This document shows, in pieces, positions 34,280 to 45,150 of a stretch of 64,000 nt of DNA. The position numbers were made by a program, and so were the translations under genes. The notes beneath the pieces were generated by a model, which was given only the letters and a program-made list of their open reading frames with translations, was not told the DNA's origin and ran no database searches. Each line of letters opens with the position of its first letter. The stretch's first letter is position 1. This DNA comes from Onchidella celtica. Lineage: Eukaryota; Mollusca; Gastropoda; Systellommatophora; Onchidiidae. The stretch is taken from contig OZ007570.1 in assembly GCA_963931925.1 (NCBI GenBank), positions 68,849,714-68,913,713 on the forward strand. Direction: 5' to 3'.

Positions 34280-34955
34280 ACCTACGGAACTTCAGCGACG
34301 CTCGAATTCTCCCGAATGTCACTTACGCCAGGTGGCTGCAATCGTAAGAACATTTTAGAAGCGGGAAAGGAACGGGTAAAATCGAAAACAGCCAAAATAC
34401 AAACCAAAAATGTCTAACAAGGCATATCCAAACCGCTAAGATTCACATTCCGAAAAGGCTAAATCATTTTTCATAATAAATCATTGTTACTGTTGAATAA
34501 TGCATACGAGTAGCCAGACTTTTTGCTTGGCATAAAGCAAAACTCTGTTACCGCCCCCACCCCCACCCCCCCTCAGCGTTTGCAGTAGGATTTCGAGCAA
34601 TGATTTGGTCAGGGTGATGGGAAGATGGGAGAGTAAGTGAATATTTATAAGAATGCCTATTCCTGTCATAACTTCTAGAGTGCAGAATGCACTTTCACTA
34701 AATGCACGATAGAACTAATTACTTGCCGATTTCGGTATAATGTGAAACCCGGGCTGTTTTGGTAGTTCACTTAAAATTCGTTGGCTGTTTTTGGACAATC
34801 ACGGAAGAAATTAATAGTCCAAGCACTTTTCACAGCGTCTTACAAAAGCATAGTTCACAATTTTTCTTTTTTTAATCTAATCACCTGTCTCGTTACCAGG
34901 CGTTTGGAAACTGAGACCGTTTTAAAGACAAAATGTTTTCTATTTTCCCAGGCAA
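34280..34955 (+). other. region upstream of the RING gene coding exon
   Basis: No gene recognised. The last 15 bases before 34956 form a splice-acceptor-like tract (TTTCTATTTTCCCAG), so a 5' non-coding exon may lie here. No TATA box could be assigned. Confidence 0.4.
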
Positions 34956-34998
34956 CTTCCTTTGCATACTACCGGCAAGGAGGAATAATCTCTTCGTT

Positions 34999-37900
34999 AT
35001 GGCAGCGAAACATTATCAAACTTCGGACGAGAAATCAGATGGTGCAGAACTTATTCAGGAGCATGAGAACATGCACAGACAGAAATCTAATGGGTCTAAG
35101 TCATCTCTTCCAGAAACTACTGACACGATAAGAAAATTTGGAAAAAATGGACAAACGGACAATCATCTCATGGAAGCTCCACAAGACACGACAAGAGCAT
35201 TTAAAAATACTGGGCAGACGGATAACCATCTCATGGAAGCTCTACAAGACACGCCAAGAGTATTTGGGAAAAATGGTAAAGCCGACAACAATCTCGTGGA
35301 AGCTCCGCTAGGCAAAACAAAAGTGTTTGGAAAATATGGTCAAGCGGCCAACCAGGTCATGGGAGCTCCACAAGAATTTGACAGCCAGACAGACTTGTTT
35401 GGTTTGCCATCGGGTGGAGGAATGACAGGACTTGAAGTTGTACAAGCAAAGCGCGAAGAAAGACCAGTAGACAATTCTAGACCAAGATACGATATTTCCG
35501 ATTTTAATGTCTGCGGAAATGTAGGGGCAATTTTTGCGATACAAAATGATCATTGTCCACCAGAAGAACCAGAATGTCTGCAGGATCACACACAAAATGA
35601 TCATTGTCCACCAGAAGAACCAAAAGGCATGCTGGATCAGGCCCAAGATGACCATTTTCCACCAGAAGAACCAGAACGTCTGCTGGCTCAGGCACAACAT
35701 GATCATTGTCCACCAGCAGAACTAGAACGTCTGCTGGATCAGACACAAAATGATCATTTTCCACCAGAAGAACCAGAACGTCTGCTGGCTCAGGCACAAA
35801 ATGATCATTTTCCACCAGAAGAACCACAATGTTGGCTGGCTCATTCACAAAATGATCATTTTCCATCAGAAGAACCAGAACGTCTGCTGGCTCAGGCACA
35901 AAATGATCATTGTCCACTAGAAGAACCACAACGTTTGCTGGCTCATTCACAAAACGATCATTTTCCATCAGAAGAACCACACCGTCTTCTGGCTCAGGCA
36001 CAAAATGATCATTTTCAACCAGAAGAACCAGAACGTCTTCTGGACCAGGCACAAAATGATCATTTCCCACCAAAAGAACCAGAACGTCTGCTGGCTCAGG
36101 TACAAAATGATCATTTTCCACCAGAGGAACCAGAACGTCTTCTGGCTCAGGCACAAAATGATCATTTTCCATCAGAAGAACCAGAAGGTCTGCTGGCTCA
36201 GGCACAAAAGGATCATTGTCCACCAGAAGAACCACAACGTTTGCTGGCTTATTCACAAAATGATCATTTTCCATCAGAAGAACCACAACGTCTTCTGGCT
36301 CAGACACAAAATGATCAATGTCAACCAGGAGAACCAGAACGTCTGCTGGCTCGGTCAGAAAATAATCATTTTCCACCAGAAGAACCACAACGTCAGATCC
36401 ATTTTGGCCATCAGGTATTTCTCAATTTTGTCATACGTTTTATTGAAATAATCATTCTTTGCACTTTTCTAATCCTAATTTCCTTTGATAAATACAAAGG
36501 ATTAGGAAAATGTGAAGCATGTATACCAATACAAGTTATATAATCTGTAGAATGAATGTTGTTAACCACACAGGCAAAATAATTAAATTAGAGGACAGCT
36601 AACAGAAAAGAGTGTCCTTTACATGCAAAAGAGAATAAATTGTTTTTCACATGGTGCCATGTTTATTAAGACGTTTTGTATTCCTACAACATCAGGAGCT
36701 GGGAGACACGGGAGAGGACAGGGACATTCGCAACCACCCATATCCCCTCCCAACCGACATTGCCATACATCAAAGGGCCGAAGATATTGATATTAGCTGG
36801 ACAAGGAGCGAAAGTAAGAAAAGTCATCCATTCATCCATCTATCCATCCTTCCATCCATCCATCCAGCAATCGATCCATTTATCCATCCATCTATCGATC
36901 CATTTATACGTCCATCCGTCCTTCCATCCCTCCATCCATTCATCCACCCATCCATCCATCCATCCACCCACCCTTCCATCCATCCATCCACCCAGCCACC
37001 CATCTATCCCTTCATTCATCTATCCATCCACCCGCTCATCCAGCCATCCATCCATCCATCCATCCATCAATCAATCAGTTTATGCATTCCCTTGTCGGTG
37101 CATAAGGACAGACAATAACTCCAACTCAAACGATACTAACACGTTATTTGAAGTGCCCAAAATGTGCTAAAAATTCAAGGCTTTGTAAGATTAAATTTGG
37201 ACCAACCTATTAACACTGGACTCCCAATGCATATGGACATTGATAAACAATTGTGCAAATGTTGAGGGCAATCTGTTCACTACTTGAGGAGAAATTAAGA
37301 ACTGAAATTTTAAACATGTGCAAAAAACAAACAGGTCCTAAAGGCTTTCCAATTGCGGAAAAAAAAACAACATAATCACAAATACCAAACTTGTCATTGC
37401 AAAATCAAAGAACACAGAAAATACATTCTATGACACGTGCGCAAAAATTGAGGTCAGTCTGTCCACTTGTTATGGAGAATTTAAGAATTGAAATTGTAAA
37501 CCTGATTTTGAATGTCTAGTCCCAATATTCAATATTTTGACCCGCTCCTTTCCGCCAGCAAATACTTTAATTTTTTCAACTATTATGTTTGTGTGGACAC
37601 TGGTTCAGCTGTACCATTTTGCAGTTTTGCACCATATGGTCCATGGCAAATCCGGCAATGAAAATTTTTTGTGATGCACATGCGTATCTAGCTTAATGGT
37701 TAACCCAGCCGAGGGGGGGGGGGGCAGTGAATTTGAAGCTAAGAACCAGAACAATAAAAATATTGTCGAAATCCTGTTTCATTCTCCTATTATATGCTGA
37801 ATAGGGGTTAGTTCTCCCTTTTTTAGACGTGATTTGGGATGATACCACTTTGATACCACTTTCATTCCAGTCCACATATAAGTTAGGTCCAAATAACAAT

Positions 37901-40040
37901 ATCCCATGGCCAGCAAGACATGTTTTGGTCTAAATGGTTTTATTGTCTCACTTTATTATTTTAGCATCTAAGTTTTCACATTTCGTTTGGATTAAAGCAT
38001 TCAATATCAATGACAATTTGGTCAGTGTTTGCTGAATTGCTGATTACCAGCTCTTGAATGTGCTTGATGTCAGGGTTTAAGTAATATAAATGCCGTGCTG
38101 GGTAACGACTTGTAAGGAGTTGATTTTTCACGGTCTCGTTGATTATAACCAGCGTAATTTTGTCCTTGAACTGTTCTCGTGAACAGTTTGTTTTTGAAAC
38201 ACTTTTTCTTAGAGATGGAAAGAAAGTGGGGCGAGATAGAATAAATGGATAAGTTAGGGGTGACAGTGCAATTCTCGACCCCGTGATTTTGATGAACACT
38301 TAGAAGGGAAGAGAAGGGGTGAATAAGGATAGATAGTTTAAGACGCTTAGTCGCGTTCAGAAATTCGTACATAAAATGTAGAAAGCACGAGGGTTTAAAG
38401 ATTTCAGTAATTGTTTTGACATTTTAATTTGACCTTGTCTGTATTTAGTACAAGGCCGTGACCAACTCTCACGTAGAATATATTAATACTGCGAGATGAG
38501 CTCGCATGGATGCACCAATCAAATCTAGGGATTTGGACGGTAATTTGCAGGTGGCTGCACAGTATAAAAGCGTAGCCATACCCATGTCCATCACTCCATA
38601 CAGAAAATTCCAATCTGTGCAGGCGTCGGCACGATTCTGCCTGAAGAATCATAAGACTGTTGATTCATGTCTAGTCCACTATAGACATTGAGATGAAGCC
38701 ATATGCTTGAATGAGATATGCCCTCTGCTATTGTCTACTGTTCCCTGGTTTTTCTAATACCAGGGACCAAGCGTAAGTGTTTGTCCATTGATGACTCAAC
38801 AATGAACGAGGAGCTGAACATAAGTTATCCAGTAGGACAGGATTGCCGCATATACTAGGAGTGCTACCCAAGAATGCAAGACAAAGACTTATATTGACTT
38901 GCAACTAGTATGAATGTTTGGCATACACATCTGTGAATTGGGATTGATTTGTCTGGATGAGGCTGGGGATTGCCAGCCCATCCTAGAGTAGATCCAATAG
39001 ACTTAACTACGTCAGTTTATATTGACGAGCTTGATCCATTATAAGCGGTAGGTACAAATAGCTGAGATGACATCGTCGCCAGAGACATTAGTATATTGCT
39101 TGATAGATAGTAGGCAGACTATATCTGAGAGATAGATAATTAATACTTAAATTGTTAGTGAGTCAGAATTATCATACTATTATAGGAATCTAGAGAAGAC
39201 TTCTAGTGACCTATTATTGAATTTAGATTTGATGCTGCTGATGTTGTCTTTACTATGTAATAGATCTATACCAAAATTGTTAGGGTAATTAATGTAATTA
39301 AATTTGTGGCCCTGCAGGTCTGTTTATGAAACTTATTCAGATTGTTCTTAGTGTGTGGCATGGTACGAAAGAGTAAATAGTAAATACCTCTCGATTTAAA
39401 ATGCAGTCATAGTACGATCTTTGAGAAGACCCTCTTCATAACAGCTAGAGGGCACTACCACCCAGTACCCGAACCGTAACACTTGAAGCATAAACTTGGT
39501 TTAATGTAACCCCCCCCCCCCCTCCCAACCACAAACTCACACCACAAAACAAATCATTTTGCAGCTCCCGGCATTGTTAACAAACAAACATACAAACAAA
39601 AAAGTAGACATACAAAAAAATTCTACAGGAAGCTTTTGGTCACCATGACCTTGGTCAGACGAAAATAACAACAAAAAAAACAAAAAAAACAAGCGCTTGA
39701 AACGTTCAATACAACTCGTATCTAAATACAAGACGTATGTCCCATGGTTTCTTAGTGAACCTTTTATTGACAGACTTCGTTTTCAATTCTTATATGTTTA
39801 TGCTCTCTGCTTGTTTTCTATATTTAGTATCTTCCCCATTTCATCCATGTTTGTTTCTTGTTTTCCCCAGGTCGATGTAGAACCTGTTTTGTTCGCAGAA
39901 GAGTGGTTGTGAACTTTCCATGCCGATGCCTTTGCAATTGCAGACAATGCTCCCAACACATGCATATCTGTTCGTTATGTCAGACACTAATTGTTAACTA
40001 CACTGAGGTGAAGATGGGGCCGGTTGTGCCATTTTTTTAA
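34999..40040 (+). CDS. predicted three-exon gene: tandem-repeat protein with C-terminal RING-like finger
   Basis: Exons 34999-36414, 36696-36813 and 39871-40040 sum to 1704 bases, giving 567 residues and a stop. The acceptor before 34956 is TTTTCCCAG; donor CAG/GTATTT at 36415; acceptor ACATCAG/GAG; donor AAA/GTAAGA at 36814; acceptor TTGTTTTCCCCAG at 39870. Phases match (0, then 1). The start ATG has G at -3 and +4. Residues 47-130 hold four 21-residue repeats and 182-470 hold seventeen 17-residue repeats. Residues 514-548 form a RING-HC-like finger, C-x2-C-x11-C-x-C-x3-C-x2-C-x6-C-x2-C, with Cys531 where IAP-type RINGs have His. RING proteins are usually E3 ubiquitin ligases, so the repeats could recruit a substrate or partner. 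This is inference; no transcript is visible. A missed exon in intron 2 is possible. Confidence 0.62.
35137..35388 (+). repeat. four tandem 63-bp units encoding 21-residue repeats
   Basis: Units of type [21 protein letters not shown]; conserved positions are F1, G5, N9 and P15 with drift in the last unit. They lie within exon 1 of the RING gene and stay in frame. Confidence 0.85.
35542..36408 (+). repeat. seventeen tandem 51-bp units encoding 17-residue repeats
   Basis: Consensus unit [17 protein letters not shown], seventeen copies and 867 bases without a frame change. Variants follow a pattern: units with PQRLLAHS often follow or precede units with PERLLAQA, which hints at amplification of two-unit blocks. 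The core NDH and EEP positions are kept in nearly all copies. The unit length is a multiple of three and lacks stops on the reverse strand too, so a long mirror ORF appears there. Confidence 0.92.
36825..37085. repeat. (CCAT)n microsatellite in intron 2 of the RING gene
   Basis: CCAT/CATC units with interruptions begin 12 bases after the exon 2 donor. The apparent His/Pro/Ser-rich ORFs are artefacts of the repeat. Confidence 0.9.
37090..38060. other. intron 2 sequence, no exon recognised
   Basis: Two diverged direct repeats lie at 37247-37320 and 37436-37504 (TTGAGG, CAATCTGTTCAC, GGAGAAATTAAGAACTGAAA). A G run lies near 37715. A minus-strand ORF (38299-37976) has an ordinary composition but was not recognised. 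Confidence 0.4.
38480..39481 (+). mobile_element. solo LTR in intron 2 of the RING gene
   Basis: Aligns with the LTR at 23807-25139 over about 900 bases and ends with the same CCGTAACA. It has a CCAATCA box near 38513 and a TATA box, TATAAAAG, at 38563-38570, so it could act as a sense-strand promoter. The upstream (U3) part has diverged between the two copies and the left edge is not resolved; it may start further left. A TGTCAGGG start at 38068 preceded by CTTGA, equal to the five bases after 39481, is a possible but weak alternative. Confidence 0.65.
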
Positions 40041-40480
40041 AAAGCAGTAACGAAACTAATTGAGGTGAAAAAAAAATATCTTTTTCATTGCAACACATTG
40101 CGAGGTATTAAAGTGTAACTGCAGTAATACTACTAATAATAATAATACACAGCATCTATATAGTGCTTCAGCCCGTTTACAACCAGGCTCTAAGCATTTT
40201 ACAACAGTTATCATAATTATCACACACACACAATACACGGGCATAGTCAGGAAAAAAAACAACAACCAAAAATGGACATTCAGACTGTAAGAAGATGACT
40301 CTTCAGCTGATGGTTAAAATTCATAACATTTTGAGTCTCTTTCAAAGACAGGGGCCTTGTAAAGGGCATTGAGACCCTTGAAAAGAAAACGATGTTGTTC
40401 ACCCATGGTCTTAAGGGATATTTTAGGAATTTTAACCTTTTTGATGTCAGCAGATGATCCAAAAAGCCGTGATGGTACGT
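40041..40480. other. 3' flank of the RING gene with a reversed SINE-like tail
   Basis: An ATTAAA motif near 40106 could serve as polyadenylation signal. From about 40115 to 40205 the minus strand resembles a SINE tail (GTAAAATGCTTAGAGCC, then CACTATATAGATGC and TATTATTATTA). Confidence 0.45.
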
Positions 40481-40839
40481 AGGGAGTCAAAAGATGAGAT
40501 AAATAAATCTGTGGGTTTTAGTACATACATTTGTGACACAGGGTAGTCAGCTGATACATTATTTCTTTTTCCACTGACAGCCAATGCATGCACAGCAATA
40601 GAGGTGATGCATGGTCTCTTTTCCTTTTCTTAAGGATTAACTGTGCTGCATTTTCTGTGCTATTTGCAGTTTCTTAATTGTATGACAGTATGACACTTTG
40701 TGAGGAGAGGGAAAAAAATAGACTAACTAAGCAATATAACCACAGTAGTACTCATTATTTCTTGTTTAGCCAACCAATTTTCCATGGCTTTCAAGTCGGT
40801 GATTCTTTTCAATGGATCTGAACATATTTAAATCAAAAA

Positions 40840-41265
40840 TCGTCATTGTGTTGCAAGAAAAACTTCCCAAGAAGTGAGACACTACAGATGTTCACAGAAA
40901 GGGGCCTTTGGCTGATGAATAAGTGTTTATCCCGATTGACTTTTGTACAGAGTATGTTGATCGGGCCATGCTTAGGCCACCAGCCTTGTGTGCACTCAGC
41001 TAAGTTTAGATACAATTGTGTTACAACTAATGCTAGAAAGACTCCCAAAGAAATGAAACGCTTGGGAGAGGGACACTGAGGATCTTCACAGAAGAGGAGT
41101 CTTAAGAGCTCTCAAACGTGTTTTGGCCCCACCTCCGACCCCTTCCCACCATACCCCACCGTACTCCTGTGATTTTACAATCTATGGAGACATCGGGCCA
41201 TGCTTAGGTTATCAGTATTGTGACGTGTTCTCAGCTAAGTTTGGATAACATTGTGTTGCATATGA
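40840..41265. repeat. degenerate tandem repeat, about 228-bp unit
   Basis: The block CGGGCCATGCTTAGG with a following CTCAGCTAAGTTTRGATA and TTGTGTT occurs at about 40963-41030 and 41191-41258. The intervening part also resembles 40850-40910 (AAGAARTGAGACAC, TTCACAGAA). Fewer than two full units are visible. Confidence 0.5.
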
Positions 41266-41388
41266 ACTTGATGAAAACTTGTTAAAATTTGACTGATTCA
41301 TCACTGCGATCGTAATTTGTCCCTGTAACAGTTGATGCAAATTTCAGCACGTTATGATGGGGAGAGCCAGATGAACTGATCGTCTCGA

Positions 41389-41768
41389 ACTGTAGTAGAA
41401 ATAAATAACAGGATCCGATGAACAATTAATACTAACGTTTAATAACTGTAAACAAGAGCTGATATCCACAAGTTACTTACACCTATCAGGGAAGGCACTA
41501 TAATATATCTAACCACGACTGGATTTACACCTACGATCTGCACCCACGGTTTACACTCCTCCTACTCGCCTGGCCCTCCTTATATATATTCTGTCCAGGA
41601 ACGTTCAGGAAGCGGCTCAACCGCCCCATAAGCACGAGACAGACCTAGATCGTTCGGGACACATACAAGCCACCCAATCGTACACAGACACGTCACAGTA
41701 TTACATCACTCAGGGTCGACCTAGCGTAATCTCGGATACTGCAGTATCTTCTAGATTTTCTACAGTGA
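41389..41768. other. possible short LTR-like element, unproven
   Basis: The segment has inverted ends, ACTGTAGTAG at 41389 and CTACAGT at 41762, and a TATA-like CTTATATATATT (minus-strand TATATATAAG) near 41580. I found no target-site duplication. Confidence 0.25.
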
Positions 41769-41769
41769 A

Positions 41770-42085
41770 ACAAACAAGCGAGACATCAAAGAGAAATACC
41801 GGCCTTGCTGGCGAGAGGGGGGGAGGAAGGTCGCCGCGTCATACAGGGGGGAGAAAAATATCGATCGTTCAACTAGTGGGACGCTACAGTCCCCCTGAGT
41901 GTAAGTCAGCTGTTACGCCATTAGAATGTATAGAATTATTGCTGTCATTTTTGTTCTTAACCAAAAGATTTGTGATTCACAAAGTGCCATTTCTTCAAGT
42001 GCCATTTGGACACTGTGCCTTACATGAGTTTGAAATAGTGTGGTTGTTGTTTTTTAGTCTAAAGTAATTCTCTTCCAGTTCCTTC
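41770..42085 (+). other. no gene supported
   Basis: A 100-codon open frame (41765-42067) lacks recognisable domains. It contains G runs and a poly-Leu/Phe end. Confidence 0.35.
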
Positions 42086-42089
42086 ACAG

Positions 42090-42965
42090 TTTTTGTTTGT
42101 TTATTTGTTGATTTTTTGTTCACATTTTAATTATCTATCATTTAGGTTCACTGCCATAGATTAAAAAAAAAGATAGCGATGTTAAAGAATTCTACAATTT
42201 TTAGTTCAGTTGCCTTATAATTCAAATTTTAAATCCATTTCCATTTTAGACAAATAATTCCACCATTTGCATTCATTTCCTGCAAAAAAAAATATAAAAA
42301 AATATAAAAAATATTATATATTATGTATATTATATTACCATTTAAGTTCATTTCCATAAATGAACAAATTTTTATTAATCTACTATTTAAATCCATTTCA
42401 ATTTAGAACAAAACAAACACCATTTAGTTTTAATTCCTTGAAAAAAAAAAGATAAATAACTCTTTTTATCATTGATTTGTTTAATTCGTTTACATTTTAA
42501 AAAATCCCCTATTTAAGTCGATTCCTTTAATACTTTTAATAATAATAATATAACAATAATAAAATAAATAATAATAATTCCACCATTTGAGCTCATTTCT
42601 TATTGTAAAAGTCCATTTCCAGAGAAAAAAAAATGAAATAAAAAAAAAATCAGCAGTACTTTACTATTGTAGTGCTTTATTAGAATAAGTAATTCATCTT
42701 TTAAAACCAATTTCCATTAAAATAGTAATAGTTGTAATAGTAACTCCAATATTAAATTCCATCCCTATTAAAACAAAAAAATAGTAACAATAATTGCACT
42801 CTTAATACCTAAACCCAGTAAAAAAAGAAAATACTTCTGTTATATTACAACAACAACAAAAATAAAAAAATAAAAAAATAAAAGTAAAGTAAAACTAAAA
42901 ATGTCCACCATTTAAGTTTTTTCTTATAAATTTTTCATTCCTCTATGATTTCATGCTAGAATTTT
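42090..42965. repeat. AT-rich degenerate satellite with CCATTTAAGTTCATTTCC core
   Basis: Variants of CCATTTAAGTTCATTTCC recur about every 60-70 bases (for example near 42145, 42230, 42262, 42341, 42390, 42415, 42505, 42581 and 42910). Between them lie A-rich spacers. Copies are badly decayed. Confidence 0.6.
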
Positions 42966-43257
42966 GTTGATTCCATTTCATGAAGAATGTTGTATCCTCT
43001 TCCTTATTTAGTTCACGCCACTAGTCTGTTCTTCAAATTCAGTGGTGAAATGTCTTGTGGTTTTTGTGTGTGTGTGTGAGTGTGTGAATTTTGCATACAT
43101 TAAAATCTGCCCATCAGTTACTTATCAGGGAACGAGCAACAGTAGGCTGGTTTTATCATGAATCTGCACTAATATAAAAGACTTAATTTTACGGTAGAAG
43201 GGAACCAAAATATGTTATACTTCTGCATTCCTCATCTTTAAGGGGGGCGGGGGTGTA

Positions 43258-43570
43258 TCATACTAAGCCCGGCCAGACACAGTGAGATGTTGGCAGGCAA
43301 GATGTGCACACCACAAGTTCTTATATTTTCTTAGTAAATTTAGGTCGACCCTACCATACTAAGCTCGGTCAGACACGGCCAAATTCTGGCATTATCTCTT
43401 GGGTTTACATTTTACTGGCAGCACCTGAGTGTGTCTAGCTGGGATAAGTATGGCATCCTCCTTACTAAAATATCTCCCTCAATATGATGCCTCTCTTTGT
43501 ATGATACCCCCATTAGTAAGATACCTCCCTTCGCATAGCTCCCTTAGTATGATACTTCTCTTGCCCATTC
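43258..43570. repeat. degenerate minisatellite TTAGTAAGATACCTCCC, left part
   Basis: From about 43445 short units of type TTAGTAAGATACCTCCC and TTAGTATGATACCCCC repeat; the same array resumes at 44615-44712 on the other side of an LTR. Earlier, CATACTAAGC-CGG-CAGACAC occurs at 43259 and 43355. Confidence 0.65.
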
Positions 43571-43575
43571 AGTAT

Positions 43576-44614
43576 TGTCATGAGCTGGTTTTGGGGATCC
43601 AGTGAGTGGTGTTAGTGTGATCAGACCCTTAGAGTAGAAGTTGGGATTTTATACGTTAGTGGACTCACGCCCTAAGGCGGTGAGTTGTGCAAGCAGTGCA
43701 CGGGGCACGTGAACCCGGCATGATTTCAGAAGGTGAGGCGAGAAACTTTCACGGGGTTTGGCTGTAGGTATATAAGCTTAAGTCGCCATTGTTTAATCAG
43801 AGAACGGCTGTGGAAATCATTCGCTCCAGTGAGGTTTCTCTCGGCTCGAGCTCCAGGGCCTGACAGTAGGAGTTGAGCTTAGACAGAATAGACAGTTGTG
43901 AAGTAGAAGTGGAGTGACTGTGTCATCACCCAGATAATTGATATACACGCCTCGTCGCACTAGGCCAAAAGTGCGAACCGTGTCCTTTGGATCTACGCTC
44001 GTACATTGGCTACTAGCTTATAATGGTAGGCAATCCATAAGTCCACACCAACGAGACAGGAATTACTAGATCAGCCCAGTGACGGGAAGCTGAGTAGTAG
44101 TAAAGCCACCTGATAATCCTCACAAGAGAGACAGTGATTAATGCAGTGTAGAATGATAGTGTGTATGGAAAGAAAGAAGTATTGAAGTCATTCATAGAAC
44201 TAATCTTTTGTAGAAGAAGTACGTGGAGATTGTATCTCATGTGATATTGACTGCCATAGATTGTGTCTCATGCGATATTGAATGCCATAGTTGTATCCCA
44301 TGTGATACTGAAATTCTTGAACTACAGTTAATAAGTTCAGCGACAAGCTTGAGTTCCCACAATGGAATTTTGATGTAGCCACTATTTGATGCAAACATAT
44401 CTATTGTGTCGGCAATCATATTTATTGTATCTGCAGTCATATCTATTGTTATCCACAGTAATAAATTAGTATGGCCCTTCAGGCCTGATATATATATATA
44501 TTTAACAAGTTTGTTATTGCTTATTCTGGTTGTGCCTGGACGAGTGTGCGTGGCCTTTCGGATTAGTCGAATGCACTAGTATCCCTAAGACCTTACTCAC
44601 CTCGAATCTTGACA
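43576..44614 (+). mobile_element. solo LTR, 1.04 kb, inside the minisatellite
   Basis: It opens TGTCATGAGC and closes TCTTGACA, inverted TG...CA ends. TATATAAG lies at 43769-43776 and AATAAA at 44460-44465, in the right order for a plus-strand LTR. The GCCCTTCAGGCCTGAT block near 44476 resembles the GCAGGTCTG block of the 24.9 and 39.3 kb LTRs, so they may share a superfamily. The flanking five bases do not match, so it may derive from recombination between different copies. Both flanks are the same minisatellite. Confidence 0.65.
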
Positions 44615-44711
44615 CTCCCTTACTAAGATACCCCCTTAGTATGATATCTCCCTTAGTAATCCACCTGCCTTAGTAAGATAATATGATACCACCTTTAGTA
44701 AGATACCTCAC
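44615..44711. repeat. minisatellite TTAGTAAGATACCTCCC, right part
   Basis: Continuation of the 43445-43570 array after the LTR. Confidence 0.65.
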
Positions 44712-44789
44712 TTAATATTTTCGTTGATTTTGAGCCACAGCCGAGTTGAACAGAAGAAAGTGTTCCGACATTTTGAACCGGAAAAAAAA
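44712..44789 (+). repeat. 78-nt perfect inverted repeat, left arm
   Basis: This arm equals the reverse complement of 46355-46432 at all 78 positions. It opens TTAATATTTTCGTTGATTTT. A diverged third copy lies at about 27694-27770. Confidence 0.9.
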
Positions 44790-44959
44790 TCAGTACGTTT
44801 TCAGTTAATAATTCAAATACTGCACCCCTCTTTGATTGAAACAAAAATCCTTGAAGAAGTTCATAGATTGACAATCCGGCACAAATAGCTGTCATCTAAT
44901 CGGCAGCTATGTGAATACAGTGTGTGGTTTCATAACAAGGCTCGCGACAAAAGTTAGTC

Positions 44960-45065
44960 TTTGTACTCAAAATGAATCCATCATTACTTCTTGCCTGTTT
45001 CAATTGAATTACCTCCTTGAAATTACATTTATATTGCATACAACTATAGAGAGAGAGAGAGAGAA

Positions 45066-45150
<85 letters not shown>

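Noticed and set aside
35504..36388. 294-codon minus-strand ORF
   Set aside because: Mirror of the 51-bp coding repeat; the plus strand has splice signals and a matching downstream RING exon.
36651..37170. His/Pro/Ser-rich ORFs over 150 codons
   Set aside because: They read through the CCAT microsatellite; only 36696-36813 has splice-site support.
38063..38072. CTTGA before TGTCAGGG as the LTR start and target duplication for the 39.48 kb LTR end
   Set aside because: The bases after it do not resemble the start of the sister LTR, and a 5-base match is expected by chance in this interval.
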